Below, piece after piece: positions 43,446 through 57,620 of a stretch of 64,000 nt of DNA. Source of the DNA: Amblyornis subalaris (taxonomy: Eukaryota > Chordata > Aves > Passeriformes > Ptilonorhynchidae). Within the stretch, counting starts at the first letter, position 1, and each line of letters opens with the position of its first letter. A program made the position numbers and the translations under genes. Location of the stretch: NCBI GenBank assembly GCA_018881555.1, contig JACAXG010000014.1, positions 622,586 to 686,585 on the forward strand, given 5' to 3'. The notes beneath the pieces are model-generated. The model ran no database searches. It saw only the letters and a program-made list of their open reading frames with translations, and was not told where the DNA came from.

Positions 43446-46400
43446 CGGTGGCTGACATTAGAGGGAGCCCTGCTGCCACACGTTGCAGTTCCTCCATCGG
43501 TCTCCCACAAATCACTGATAATCAAAAATTTTGATCACACCATCAAGCTTTAATTGATTAAAGGAGACATTGCAGAGCAGTTGTTTCGCAGGACGATTCC
43601 AGGTGTCTCCTGTGACCCCCTCCACGAGCTGGTCTTTCCCAGACAGGTGTATTGATGCCGTTTCCCAGCTCAGCACACCTGGACCCCCCCATTCCCGCTG
43701 GCCGAGCACCCAGTCCCCTGCACTCCCTTTGCCCCCAATGCTGGGATGACACCAGCATTTCATTTATCCCCACATTTAGCTGCCAAGGGAAAAACAACGT
43801 GTCGAGCAGTGGCAGTGCTCGGAGCTGGCAAAAATAACCTGGCTCGATTTTCCTCCGTAACTTCGGACGGCGGCTGCGGTGCCTCGCGTGGTCCATCCTG
43901 CAGGACCCTCCGGCCGGCTCTGTCCTGTGGCAGCGGCTCTGCCGGGGCTCGGGCTGGTGAGAGGGTGCCGAGCAGCCGCTCTGCCCCCGCGGGGCTGTCG
44001 CTGGAGAGACGGGAGGAATCAACTCTGGGATGCTGAGCAGAGCCACGAGAAGGAGCTCCTGCCAAAGCGGCGGCAGCGCCGGCGGCTCGGGAAGCCGCGG
44101 CTGTGACACCTCTGCCCGTGGCACCTCTCTGGGATGCGGCACCTCACTGGCCAGGGCCAGGACAATGACAACCGCGGGAGCAGCAATGACAGCTGTATCA
44201 GTTGTGAAAAGCAAAATAACAGACTTTTGTTCCAAGGGATACCCTCTGTCTGCACCTCAGAGGCTTTTCTGAACTGGGGGAGAATTCTGGGCCTTCAGGG
44301 AGGGAGGAACAGGAACCTGGGAAAGAGTGTGAATGACCTCTGTGTGATCCCTGGGCAGGGAATTGTGACAGGAAGGAGGAAAGAATAATTCTAAATGTCT
44401 CTTTGCACGCAGATATTAGTTGTAATTTTAAAAAAAAAGCTATTTCCTGCCCAAACAGAGCCAATCACACCCCTCTCTGTGGTCCTAGCTGTGGGTGGCA
44501 CGAGCCTGGTGCTGGGCGCAGCCTGGGCGTGGGGAGAGGTGTGGGATGGGCACGGCTCTGCCCACTGCGGTGCTGGGGACGCGCGGGGCCGGGGAGGGTG
44601 GCACGGCCGCCACCGGCNGTGCCATGGGATGCAGCAACTCGTCACAGCATCAACCCCGGCAGTTCCCGAGCCACAGGGAGAGCAGGAGAGGAGAGAAGGG
44701 AGTTTGGAGAATGACACAGATGCTGGCAGTGGGGCTGAGTGGCCCCAGGTTGGGTGGGGATTTGAAGGGCTCGGTTTGAGGTGACGGGAAGGGCTGGAGG
44801 GAGCCGGGGCTGCAGGAGGGGGTCCGGAGCCTCTGCATGTGCAGGTAGGAGCTGGTTCAGCATCACGGGGAGAACTCCTGCGGCCACGCACCGACCTCCG
44901 CCGGGCCCAGTGAGCTGCTGGTCCGGGTAAGGCTGGACACAGCGGCTGCATCCCGCTGACAGCCCCCTCACCGGACACAGCAGCTGCGTCCCACCGACAG
45001 CTCCCTCACCGCGGACTGGGCGCCGTGTCTGCCCCAGAAAACCTTGTCTTGGCGCTGGCTGGAGCGTGGAGCCTGTCCCGGCGCTCCTGTGCACGCTGGC
45101 AAATCCCAGTGGAGCTGCCCAGGGCTGTGCCTCGGGGCGGTGTCAGGGCACTGGGCCCCGTGACCGTGGAGANGCTCTGCTGGTCCCTTCCCTCCCCTTC
45201 CCGCACCCTCCTTCCGACGCCGGCCCTCGCCATCCACACTCGCCTTTGCTGCCCGCTGCTCGCCGGCTCTTCCGGCAGAGGCACATTTAACCCTGAGGGC
45301 TTGGGGGCTGGGTCTGCCCTGAGGGGTGGCAGCGGTGCCAGAGCCCGGGCTGCTGCCAGGGTCACCCCGACACACGATGACAAAGGGGTCTGTGACTGTG
45401 GTCACTGCGCCCATGGCATTGGCAGCCGTAAGCAAAGGGGGAAAATATGCCCAGAGTGTCACTTACCCTGCTCTGCCAGCTGCTGCTGGCTCCAGCTCCT
45501 TCCTCAGTTCGTGGTTTCTGGTGCAAAAGGAAAATTATGTGAACAGATTGTTACTGCATGAAACCCAGTTCTGAACATCTGTGCTGAAGCGAAAACTTCA
45601 TCCTAAAATAGATGCACAGATAGAGAAGGAAGAGGAGTAGCTCACGGGAGAGAGCTGGAGGGAATTCACAAAATCTGACTTGCCCTATAAAATTTTTGGG
45701 GGGTACCAGAGCCTCTGTCAACATTCCTCCCAAGTGCCACTGCTGCCTGTCCGTATTGACCTCTCCCCACACCCGGTATCAGTCACTCCGTGTCCGTTCC
45801 CTTAAACACCTCCAGGCTATTCGGAGGATGTGTGTCTCTGCAGTGAGATGCACACACTGAGTCTGGGTAGCCCTTTCATGTGGTTTATCCATGTTATTTT
45901 CCTTTGGAGGAACCTCCTGTAACCGAGTGTCAGCAAACAGGCGTGGGCCTGGCAGCGCCGGACACCTTCGGCAGCAAACCTGCTGACGGCAGCAGTGCAG
46001 CTGGCGAGGGTGTTTGCCATCACTGCTGGCACTGGGCAGGAAATGCTGGGCTGTTCCAGCTCCTGTGAGCCCCCCGGCCACAGCCCTCCGTGACAGTCCC
46101 TGCCCGGCAGTGGCTGTGTCACCAGGGCAGGCTGGGTCTGGAGGATGCTGCTGGTTGGGGCAGCTCTGGCCCCAGGTACCTGGCCATGACTCGGGTGCCC
46201 AACCCAGCCCAGCCCCCTCAGAATTCCCTGCCCTCGGCAGTGGCATGGCTCAGCCCAGAGCCGAGCCTGGTGTGCGGATTCTCTGCCAGAAGAGTGAGGG
46301 GTTGGTCCCTCCGGGGTTGTTCCTGGCCGCCTCCGGGCACCCCTGTCACGCAGCCGCTCGCTGCGCAGGGAGCGTGCCGGGTCTGTGCTTCCTGACTCAC

Positions 46401-48433
46401 CAGCAGGTGCATTGAGCAATCTTCCCTTTCCCAATCTGTTTTCTTTCTCGGGAATTCAGTCATCACTTTGCTTTCAGGACAGCAAGAACATAATCCAGCT
46501 ACGAGTTCACACACGCGGCTCTGCTGCTTGGCAGATACCGGCAGAACCCTTTATTTTTCATGGGAAGACAGGGCTGTGTCCAGTGCCCACCACCGAGCCC
46601 CACAGGGCTGCCACCAGCTCCCTTGGGTCCCATCCTACAGCCTGAGACACCTCTGGGGTCCTGCATCCCTGAGTCGCTTCCAGGGTGAACAGGGCAACTG
46701 GGGCTGCATGGGGCCGAGCACTGCCACGCTCCTGTGGGGATGGGATGGGACAGGATGGGCTGCAATAGGATGGGGCTGGCCCTATGCCCTGAGATGCCCG
46801 AACAGGCAGGTGCAAGGCAACAACCCACGGGTAGCACCCAGTGTTAGAAACTGCCAGAACCCTGATCTGTTTTTCACGTGCTGCTTCTGTGTCGTTCCAC
46901 ATTCAGCGCTGGAATGTGGGTGTTGCCACTTCGCTGGATATTTCCTGGCATTTTGCATTTCTCCCTGCTGCAGCACCCTGCAGTGCTCCTCTCCCTAGTA
47001 CCTCCCAGCCCTGCTCCCGTGGGCAGTGCCCACACCCCACTGTCCCTCCAGCCTGCTGCCAGCCGGACAAATGGCAGGGAAGGGACATAATTCCAATCCT
47101 TACCCTTTCCTTTTTCCCCCCCACAGTGCCTGAGTTTGAAGGTGCAGACTTGTGACAGATGGGCAACATTTTCTTGTACTTCATTCGTAAATCCTTTCCC
47201 AGTGCAGTGGATATTAATGATTACACAAACCAGACTGCTGCTTCCCAAGTGGCACCAGTTCAGGCTACTGCAGGGTAGGAATCAGNGACGGGCCTGGCGG
47301 CCTGTCCCAGTGTGCTGGGACAGTGCTCTTGGGCAAACAGAATTTTGTATTCATTTTTAATCCCTCCCATCCTCCCCACCCAAGCCGAAGCCTTGTTATG
47401 GGGAGAAATCTGTTAAACCCAGCACATGATTTCTCGCAGCCCTGCTCCGATGCAGTTTTCAATGGGAACAGGAAGAAACGTGTCAGCAGCTTCGTGTCTC
47501 TTCTTGCCTGGGGAGCAGGTCCCGTGCCAAGCTGGGAATGCCTTTGGGAGAGCTGCTGCCTGCTGAGTGCCTCCTGGCGCTGTGGGCACCACTCCCTAGG
47601 GTGCTGCCAGAGCCCCGGGGGCCGGCGATCCTCACCTGGGGACCAAGGTGGGGACGAGCCCCGCGGGCTGTGGCAGCTCGTGGTGCCCCACGCGCGGCTC
47701 CTGCCGAGCTGAGTCATCCCCTGCCTTTGCCTAGTCCGGAGGAGGCCCAGCTGTCTCTTCTCCAGGCGCGGAGCGCCTGAGCCGCGCGGCTCCAGCCTCC
47801 ATGCCGCGGTGCTTCCCACTGATCCTGCCTGGCATTCCTGGGAACAGCGTGTGCCGGTGCCTCCGCCGCGCTGCCCAGGTCACTCCGGGACGCTGCGTGT
47901 GTCGGGCTGCCTTAACGAGGGCTAACACAGGGCTGTGCTCCACCTTCTCCCTAAAAAGGTGAGGAGGAGAGGAGCATTAAAGCCGTGCTGGAGCTTGTCC
48001 TTTGTCCTGTGTCTTTGCCACAGGTGGGCCGNGTTGGCTTCTCGTGCCTCTTCTCCTCCCAGCCTTGCCCCCAGCTTGGGTCAGGTGGTTTAGGTACGGA
48101 GAGGGTGTGTTCCCAGCAAACCCGCTCCAGAGGTGTGGGCTGTGCCCTGGGCAAAGCTCACGTGTTGAGGTGTGAAATGCCGACCCTGCGGCCACAGGGT
48201 CACTCTGGCTCTCATGCTCCACACCCAGCCTCCAGTGATGGGGATTTGGATGCAGCCTTGGCACTGGGATGGAGCCAGTGGGGCTTTCTCACCCGGATTC
48301 CCCACCCAGTGCTGGGCCGCTGGTCCCGGCGGGGATGGGTGGTGCTGGTCCCGTAACACCTGAACCCCTTTGCGGGCATCACCCCGGAGTGGTGGTGTTT
48401 CTGCAGGCAGGTTGTGGTCTTTGCATGTTTGTG

Positions 48434-48478
48434 CTGGGTAAAAAAAAAAAAGAGATTTTTTTTTTAAAAAAAAAGAAA
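48434..48478. repeat. A-run / T-run / A-run simple sequence
   Basis: An A-run, then a T-run, then a second A-run are adjacent, so the T-run can pair with either neighbour. Confidence 0.75.
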
Positions 48479-51400
48479 GACGAACACATATATATGTACT
48501 CCTGAGGTTTGGAAGTGGATGGGGATTGCCACAGCATCGTACAATTCATTAAAAATATAATTCTGATGCACTGTAATTAAAAAATATATTGTTCGCAAAT
48601 CTTGTGGGGATTTGCTTTAATTAAATNTTGCCTTGTCAGACTCAGACTGGGTTAGAGAGGCCGTGAGAGCCGAGTTGATCTGTTCATTAGCTGAGGAGCT
48701 TCCCTGGCCAGAGGTGGCCAGCGTGGGTGCAGGATGTGTGCTGGGGCCGTACACTGACCGGAGCTTGGAATTTTTAGGAGGAAGAGCACAGCAGCTTGAT
48801 TTGCTGTGCCTGCAGACAGCTGAGGAAGTTAACATTTAAAAAATACACTGAAACACCCAACCACCCCAAAGACAGCCCAGCCCAGCCCCGGGGCTGCTCC
48901 TNGCAGGCTGCTCCAGCCAGGCTGGGTTGGGGGTCCCGGGGGCCCTCGGGGCAGGGAAGGTCCCTCTGCCCACAGAGGTGATGTGGCAGCACCTGGAGCA
49001 GTGTGTGTCTGTCGAACAGGCACCCAGTGCAGTGCTCCCTGGAGCCGCATTCCTGAGGTGTGCTTGGCATTACACGGGGGCGGGAATTGCTGCAATAACG
49101 CAAAAATGTGCGATGCTTTATCAGGGGAGGAAGCGGAACCACCTCAGCAGCCGTGCTCGGAGGCTGCTGTGCTCAGGCTGCTTGGGGAATGCTCTAAGTC
49201 AAGGGTGGGGACAGTCCCTCTGTGGGGCAGCTGTGGGACTGCTCCAGCCTGGTAGCAGTGGCTCTGACAACCCCACCGGTTTTTCCCTGCCCATGCTGAA
49301 TCCCAGGTTTGCCATTATTTGTCACTTGCAGGAGAGTAAATGCAATGGGAGAGGAAAAATCCTGTCACTCACTCTGCAGAACTGCACTGAACTGGAACTA
49401 TTTTAAGAATGGAGGCAAAAAAAAAGAGAAAACTTTCAAAGGTCTTTTAAAACCAGGGTTAAACAAGGAAAGACTTGGAGATGAGAATTAAAGGGCTCAG
49501 TTAAGCTCTGTTGAGGAGAGGTTTCTTCCCTGTTAGTTTTGCTCACGGGTTTATGTCAGTTTTATGGAGCTGTACAGTATAATTTATCCAGTCTCTCCTA
49601 TTTATGGGTACGTTTCAGAGGAGAATGTTGCTAGCAGCTTGAAGCACTGCCATGCTCCAGCACTTTGGGTTTAACACTACTCAATGTGAAAAAAATTAAT
49701 ATTTCGACTCAAAATACTGAATAGCAACTACAAGTGTAAAAACTTCGCAGCTCACTTCAAAACATGTCAAAACTGCCCAGGGAAGAGGAATACTGATGCG
49801 TTCAGCTTTCGGAAGCAGCTCTCACGCAGCCCGAGAGCTGTGCCGGGCGCTGGCAGCGCAGCCGGCGATGCCCGGCCAGAGCCGCCCGGGTTTGCAGGGC
49901 AGAGCCCCACGTTCTGTCCCAGGGACACTCCAAGCCCTTTGTGGAGAGAGCAAATCACCCTTGGGGTATTTTTTTTGTAGGCAACAGCACTTTCAGGTGT
50001 GACTGTCTCTCGGTATTTGGCATTTCCAATAGACGTAGGATGGCCTGCGGAGGCACCTCCAGAGCTGCTGGACCCCAGCATTTGGTGTCTCTGAGGCTTG
50101 GGCGTCTTTTTAAAACAGCCACTGGTTTTCCACGACTGAAAACTGTTCCCCGGAGCTGTGGGAAGTGGCAAACTTTAAAAAAATGTGTGACCTTTCAGCA
50201 GGAATGAGAGTTTCCTGGGAGCTGGCTCCTCCCCAGACCGGGATACAGCGCTCGGCTCCCGGCTCCTGTCCAAGCGCCGAGCACAGGGCTGGGATCCTTC
50301 AGTGCACCAGAGGAATCTGCACAACATTCTGGTAAATTTTAAAAAGTCATTAATTATTAGGCAGGCCTGTGTCTGGGGGCAGTGAGATAACTCAGCCCAA
50401 GAGATAGAACTCGGCTCGCAGAGCTGTTTGTGCGGAACAGCTGCTTGCGCAGAGCAGCCCTGGTGGAGGGAAGGAACTTTATAAATAAAAAAGTTACAAA
50501 ATGTCAACAAAGGCTCTGGCAGGAATGGCCAAAAGTTCAGATAAAAGAGCAGCCACTAGGGATGACTTTTCTGAGCCCTTGAAAACTATTTGGGGTTTTC
50601 CAAGAGTAAAGGTTGTTTGACCAGCCTGTGAACCCCAGAGGGATCCCAGCCCCATGTCTGTGCTAGGGGTGCTCCGGGCCCTCACCTCCTGAGGGTACTG
50701 CATCCCCCTGCCCACAGCCATCCCCACACATCCCATCCCGTGGAGCAGGGTGGGAGCAGAGCCTGGCTGTGCCCTCGCTTCATCCGGGTGCCTGGCATCC
50801 CGGCGTGCCGGGCGAGCGGAGTGCCGAGCATCTCCTGCTCTTGCTCACCCGTGGCACGCGAACCCCGGACAGCCCGTGCCGAGTTATCCTTGCTGGGCAG
50901 TGCCTTCAGCTCGGAGCTCCTAAGGCAGCAATCAGGCTCCACGTGATGCAGGAAAGGCACGGCGCAGCGAGGGCAGCGCTGCAGAAGCCGGATGCAGGCA
51001 GGAAAAGGAGAAGCTGCTTCCCAGAGCCTGGGGATGTGGAAAACCCCCGCCCCAGTGTCCCCACTCCCAGCCCTCAGCCTGGTGTCCTCAGTCCCCTGCT
51101 CCAGTCTGGGGGATCGACACAGGCCCCTCTCAGCCCACCCACTGGCATGGGGCTTGGAGGGCCCTGGCCCATGGCACAACAGCATCTTCCAGAGGAAAAA
51201 AGAAAGGGCACAAAGGGAATTAGCTTAGCAACATGATTCCAGGCTGTGGGAACCACGTGCTACACGGCCCAAGCCATGTTTTCCCCCTCACTGAGGGGAC
51301 GGGCACCCACAGGTGGGGTTGCCAGCTTCGTAAGTACTGCAATCTTCTCTTGTTTAAGTAATAAAAACTATGTGCTTAAACCCAAAACCAAACAAACCAC

Positions 51401-54400
51401 CTCCCCAAACGGTTGCCATTGAATTCTTTCACCTGGGATAACATGGAAAGAGCAGAGAGCATAAAGGCTCTGGTTCTGCTGTACTTGCTTGGCTCATCCC
51501 CCAAACTGCATTCAGGCGGTGAGGGGGCAGAAGCTCCTCTGCAGCAAGGACAGGCTGTGACCCCGAGTCAGACCAAGCTCATGCGTGTAACACGATGCAG
51601 CTTCCAGCACTAATTGTGTGATGTCAGGACTAGCACACAGAGTGGAGAAGAGGTTGGTATCCTAAAGGTGCTGAGGGGGACAGGGAAGGGTTTTTTGGGT
51701 GGGCTGAGCAGTGAGTTGAGACTCTTGGCTTCTGTTTGACTGCTGTGTTTGCACCTGAGCGAGTGCGTGGTTGAGCTCTAACTACNGCTGGGCTCAGGGA
51801 GAGCTCTGTGCCCTGCTGGAATTTTCTATGAATCCATGTGGAAAACCCCCACTGAATTTGGGGAGGGTTTCCCACAGGGTTTTTGTTTGGTGCCAGCTTG
51901 AATAGAGAAAGGATGCTGCAGAGTACGAGGCCCTCTGGGCTTCCCCCACCTTGCCCGTGCTCTTCCAGCTCAGGAGGAGAAACAGCCACACAGCGTTTGT
52001 GGTCAGGCTGCAGCAGAGCAGGAGGCACCCGATAGAGCCAGATCTGTTTCCTGCCCTGTGCCAGCTGTGGCCTCNCCGGATGCTCCTGTGGGGAGGGAGC
52101 AGAGCAGGGTCTCTCGATGTCTCAGCAGAGTTGAGTCCTGTCACCTCATCCTGCCACTCACCCCTCCTCATCCCCACTAGCACCAGCAGCAAGGGCACTG
52201 ACACCCCGGGGAGAAAACCCAAAGGATTTGGCTGCACATACCCTCACGGAGGGTTTGAATGAGCTGATAATGCTGTTTCCTTATTTTCAAACTGGACTTC
52301 AGAGGATTTTTCCTCCTCTGCTTCTTTGTGACTCCTCCTACTGCTCCTGTCCAGGGAGGGATGAGCATTGCCCTCTGCCCATGGCTGCAGAGCCCCCCAC
52401 CACAGGACCCCAATCTCTGTGTGTAGCTCTGAGCTTTGGGGTCATAAACAATAACAAGGGAGTTTTAAAGTTCCATTGTCCTGCTGCAATAGATTCAGCT
52501 CTTTTATAGCCCTTTGCAGTTCTAGATTTCCAAGGGTTTTACCAGGGTGGTTAATTTGGATCATCCTCGCTTACTCACAAGGAAGCTGAAGCAGGGGCAG
52601 GCGAAGGGATTTTCTCCTTGGAAATAGTTTGGCCNCCCTCTGGCAGCCCCCTGCCCTCCCCCAGCATTCCTGCCTCTGCTTTTCGATTGAAACAGCCTTC
52701 ATGGCCAACCCCACTGGAATTCATTCTGCTTTTAAATGAATCATGTTAAGAAATTCATGACGTGGGAGCAAAAGGATTATTTTTCAGAAGAAGCCTTGCC
52801 TGAAGGAGGCACAGATCCTGGCAAAGTGACCCCCGACGCTCCCGCTCGTGCTGCAGCACAGCGCCGGGCAATGCAAGCGGTGCCGGGGGGCGGACGGGCG
52901 GTGGCTGCGGGGCTGGGGCCACGCACCCTGCAGAGCCCGCGGGGCAGGCTCCCAGCTCCCCGCCTTCGGGTGCAGCTCAGCGTTTTCTCTGCATCTCCTC
53001 TGTTTGCTGCCTGAGGCACCTTGCTGCAGCAACAGAGGCAGTGGGGAATTCCAGCAGCAGCACCTTCGTCTCCCTGGTGCTGCAATTNTGCTGCTCTGCA
53101 ACAAATTTGGGCAGCGAAGAGGCAGAGCTGCCAAGTCCTGGCAGGAGTCCTGGGGCTGTGCCCTTTTGCAACATATTGTCAGAGGAAAGTGTGAGTGGTT
53201 TGAGTTAAAATTCAACTTTTTCCTAATTTTCCGTAGCAAAGAGAACTGGCTCCATATTGATCTTCATTTTGATTCAAGTCTCAAATGGTTTCTCCAAGAA
53301 AAAAAACCAAACCAAACAAACAAACAAAGCCACCTCCACAACTCCTCTTGCCTAGGGATGCAGAAGCATGTAGTGATTTGTTTTCGTAGGAAAATCAGCC
53401 TTTGTTGGGAGCATGATTCAAACATGCAGGGACTGGGACTTGGATGAGTTTCCAGAGTTTAGCAATAGTTTTGCAACATGTGCGTGATTTCTGGTGAGCT
53501 GTGTGACAAGAAGTGGCAGGGCCATGCTGGCAGCAGGAGGGAAGGGCTGTGTCGGGTTTGCCACACTCCTGCCCTCTGCCAGCAGCTCCNTTAGTGCAGA
53601 GGCTGCCTGTGGCTTTAAATACGTACACTGAGCAGGAAATAACATCACTGCTTGGAGAGACAGGTCTGCATTTACCTCGGGAGACATTCCCGTCAGTATT
53701 TAACGGGAAATGGTTGTACGGACCGTATGAATGGGTCCCACTGGAGCCGACCCCGGGGTCTGCATGGGGGGTGTTCGGTGGGCCGGGTGCCGAGCTGCCG
53801 GCAGCCACAGGTGTCTGTGCTGCCCCTGTCACCCAGCAGGGCCCCCTGTGCCGGTGGCCCCGGGCTGGCCCGCGTGGCCAGCATGGCCCACGCCGGAGGC
53901 GCGGCAGCAGCTGAGCTGCCCGGGAGGTCGCAGGGGCTCGGGACAGGCTCTGGGTGCGCTGCTTGTTCACTCTGTTCCTTGGCTGTTTTAACTTGCTTTG
54001 AAAAGCATCTTCCACCCAGGGCTCCTGCTCTGTTTGTCGTCCCATCTGTGCCCGCCCAGCCCTGGGCACCCCTGTTTGTCCATTCCCAGCAGTTACTCTC
54101 AGGTCCCTGGGGATGCTGCTCCTCTTCCTCCCTGCCCGGGCTGCTCTGTGGAGGCTCCCTGGGAGAGCCCATGTGTTGCACTGGCGGATATCTCCAGGAA
54201 TGGCAGAAAGGCTGAAAAATTGTCTTTTTCTTGACAGTAGCACTGATGGAAGGAGGCGAGTGGTCTCCCACCTGGAAAATACCTTTTCTGCCCTCCTCCA
54301 TTGAAAGCCATCCTGCTGTGAGTNTTAATACTTTTTCTGCAGCTCTAGGAAATACAGTAATAGGTTGTACATTCAAACCAGCTGCTCATTTATTTTTTCA

Positions 54401-54689
54401 TCTTTCTCTGAAAAATGCCTGTAATTAGGAAAAATCTATAACAAGAAGTACAAACAAATCAATGTCTTTCATTAGCCACAACGAGTCGGCACTCTGCCTT
54501 CACTGCAGCTTTATTAAATTAGAATAATGAAGCAGAAGCCATAGAAAGCAAAACAAGCACTTTGGAAAGGGCTGAAAATACACAGACATCAGGTTAGAAA
54601 CACGTTTCAAATTTAAGCATGAAGCTGTAAACACATTGGCTTGTGCTGTTCTGATCCCTCCTCTGCAAGGTGGTGGGAACCTTAAAGCA

Positions 54690-54792
54690 GATATATATAA
54701 AAAGACTATATATATATATATATATATATAAAGAATATATATATAAAAAGAATATACATATATATATATACAAGGAATATACATATATAAAT
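54690..54792. repeat. (TA)n microsatellite with embedded AAAAAGAATA units
   Basis: Long alternating TA runs are interrupted by aaaaagaatata and tacaaggaatataca segments, giving a second, longer period. Confidence 0.85.
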
Positions 54793-55384
54793 TTCCTCCT
54801 ATTTCCCTATAAAGGGGGTTTAATCCCCTCTGCCAAAATGCTTTGCTCGTGCAGGAGGGTGTCAGGAGCGATGTGCACCCAAGACTGGGACATGGGTGAG
54901 GAGAGAGAGGACACCCTGGGCTGAGGGGAGGGCCCCAGGGCATCTGCACCGTGTCACACCTACGGTCAGAGCTTCCAACACTCTTCCATAGGTTGGTCCC
55001 TGGAGGACGGGTGTTTGCCTGGCTCTGGTGCACACCAGGTTCAGAAGCTGCAGACCTTCCCTTCTCTGCCTGGGTCTGTCCTTGTTCTGTGCGGTGCCTG
55101 GGCACACACGGAGTGCTGAGCATCAGTGGTCCCGGGGACAAAACACAGGCAGGCTGCTCAAGGACCTAGCAAGCACTAGAACAAGCCAGTTTTGATGCAT
55201 TTCACTGTTTCAAAGATCCTTTTTTCCCCTTTGTTTCTGACATGTTGTAGTTTGTTGCTTTCTAAAACAAACCAAAACCAACNTTCTCATTATCGGCAGA
55301 AAATACTTTCAAAAATCTTCACCTGTTTCTTTTCTAACGTAGAGTTGTGAGCTGGAAAAATAAGTCTTGCCCTTAACGCTGTTT

Positions 55385-55900
55385 AGATGCACGGGCTGGG
55401 GGCAGGGTGGGCACAGCACGGCTGCCTCGGCGGGGCTGGCTGGAGAGCAGCTGTGAATTGCTTATTCCTGGCATTTAAACCATGGTTTCTGAAGCCTCGG
55501 TCCGCGGGACACAGGCCTGGGTTAGCGATGCAGCACCCGCAGCGCCTCACAGGCACGCGTGGGGGTGAGCGGGGGCTGCAGCCGCGGAGCCGCAGAGGGC
55601 CCGGGGGAGGCAGCCCGGCGGAGCCGCCGCCGGCACCGCGGCTGTGCTGGAGGGGCGGAAACTCACCTGGGTTTGGAGCTCGAGCCCACACTGAGCAGAC
55701 GAACCCCTGCTCTGGGTCCCACCCGCTGAATTTATCATCAACAAAGTCTCCCGTGCCCCGGCTCCGGTAATGGGGAAAGCTGCTCCGGCCTTGGCGTGCG
55801 CTGCCGAGGGACGGGAGCGCTGGGAGCAGGGAGCACCGGCCAGCCCGGCCGCAGGCAGCCCCTCGGCCCCGGGAGCCCCTCGCGTGCCCTCGGGCAGCCA
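55385..55900. promoter_or_regulatory. CpG-island-like patch in intergenic DNA
   Basis: CpG-dense, GC-rich DNA of about 500 bp lies among ordinary flanks. On the minus strand it contains an optimal splice donor, CAG|GTGAGT, with the exon side ending at 55667. Promoter activity is inference. Confidence 0.35.
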
Positions 55901-56835
55901 CCCCTGGGAGACAGCTCTCCCAAGGAATGTTTGTTCAGTGCTTTAGCACCGGCTGACAACACCGCAAACCCCCGTATCCCAGGATAATTGAATATTCATC
56001 TCCTGCGAATTCTATTAATGCTGCGTTTCTTGTTCGGAAGAGCAAAATAATTGCCGTAATTTCATTTCAAAACCCAANGTCAATAACCACGAGCCTGTCA
56101 TTTCTCTGTGCTTTCACTGACAGAGGGTTTGCTGCCTGCTCCGTGATCACTGCTAGAACACCACAGTTATTTGTGCGTTTCTCTGCTAAAGCCCATTTGC
56201 TCTAAGTGGCCCAGTTAACACTGTCAGAGAGTTTTTTGTCTCGGATTTAAACAGCCTTTTGAAATCCAGCATTAATTTAAACAGGAAAATATAAATTAAA
56301 TTATGTGGTTTGGTGCAGTTTAGTGTTCCCCCCCCCGCTAAAGGCTCTGTCTTTTTTTTAAACAGCCCCTAAGGAGATGTGCTTTAATATTAATCAGTCC
56401 TAGAAAATAATTTTNAAAAATCAGGTTTTATCCACTAGAGAAAAGCACATAAAGGGGATGAAATTTAAATGTGTGGTGTTGGGACCTGACAGCAGGGCAG
56501 GCATGGGGAAGCTGCCCGTCAGGGAGCTGCAAAAAGCAGGTTTTANGCTTTCTACACAGCCTCCAACGTGACGGAAGTCTCCGTATCTGACCTTTCTTCT
56601 TGCCCCCTTATCCTCTCATCAGTGTTTACCAGACACGCTATTTTCTCATGAAAGAGCAGCTCCTGTTTTAGAAGTCAGGGTCGTTGGGTACCGCTGTCAC
56701 AGAGGAATCCCTTGGGCCAGGGGCCTGCTGCTGCGGCTTGTGCATCAGAGTGAGGGGAGCGGTGACACCGCTTTGTCCCTCTGCTCCACAAGCCCAGACA
56801 GATGGACAGCAGCCAGGAGGGCAGCACNAGCCTCG

Positions 56836-56905
56836 GAATCTCAGAATCACTGGTTTGGGTTGGAAGGGACCTTCAAGACCATGCAGCTCCCACCCTCAGA
56901 TGTCA
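56836..56905 (-). mobile_element. Short CR1 3' end, antisense
   Basis: ggaatctcagaatcactggt followed by ttgggttggaagggaccttc marks the terminal 60-70 nt of a CR1 element. Only the extreme end is present. Confidence 0.7.
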
Positions 56906-57620
56906 CTGGGAAAGCCCAGTGGTCATGCTGGGCCATGGTCCCAGCGAGGAGCCAGGATTGCAGCCCTGCTGCTCCAGGGTCTCGGGGATCAACCAGACCC
57001 CTGCCCGCCCCGTGTGCCCCCTCCCCGAATGGCTCCAGAGTGGAGAGAACACGTCTGCACCCCAGTTCTTCTGGAAATGGGTCCAATAATTAGACCTGTT
57101 TACATAGAATTAGTCCTGTTCACTGAACCACCAGATTTTGACTTCAGAGATTTTATCTCATTATTTGGCCAGCGAGCTGGGCAGGGTGATCCCACCCTCT
57201 CATTACTTTACAGCAGTACTAAGCCCTAGCCCTGGCTGCTACTTTCTTGGCTGCAGCCAGGCCAAGGGGATTTGGCAGGGTTCCCGAGGCAGCTCCCTTA
57301 GCCAAGCAGATGAAGCCTCATTAGCACCTGTACCAGGGAGGTATTTATTTCCATTAAGACAGTGTGGAGTGTGCCTTCCTGCCAGGCACAGCACAAACAC
57401 AGCCGGAGACAAAGCCCTGCTCCCCTCTCCTCACTGCTCCCTCATCACTCACATCACATTAAACTGGCTGACAAAACCAGACTGGGCTGAAAACAAGCGT
57501 GTTGGTGGCTCTGCCCTCCCCTCTCGCTGCCGCTGTTGGCACCTGGGAAGCCTCAGGGATGGGGCTGGGACAAGGCAGCTGCAGCACCTCTGGGACGGTC
57601 AGCACTCCCTGACCCTGGAA

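Noticed and set aside
43558..44235. 225-codon minus-strand open frame downstream of MBNL1
   Set aside because: High GC content explains the lack of stops; there are no motifs, no splice or start context, and several open frames overlap it on both strands.
53395..54243. Longest open frame in the window, 282 codons on the minus strand
   Set aside because: It crosses an N, has no recognisable domain, shows the composition of GC-rich noncoding DNA, and competes with equally open frames on the other strand.
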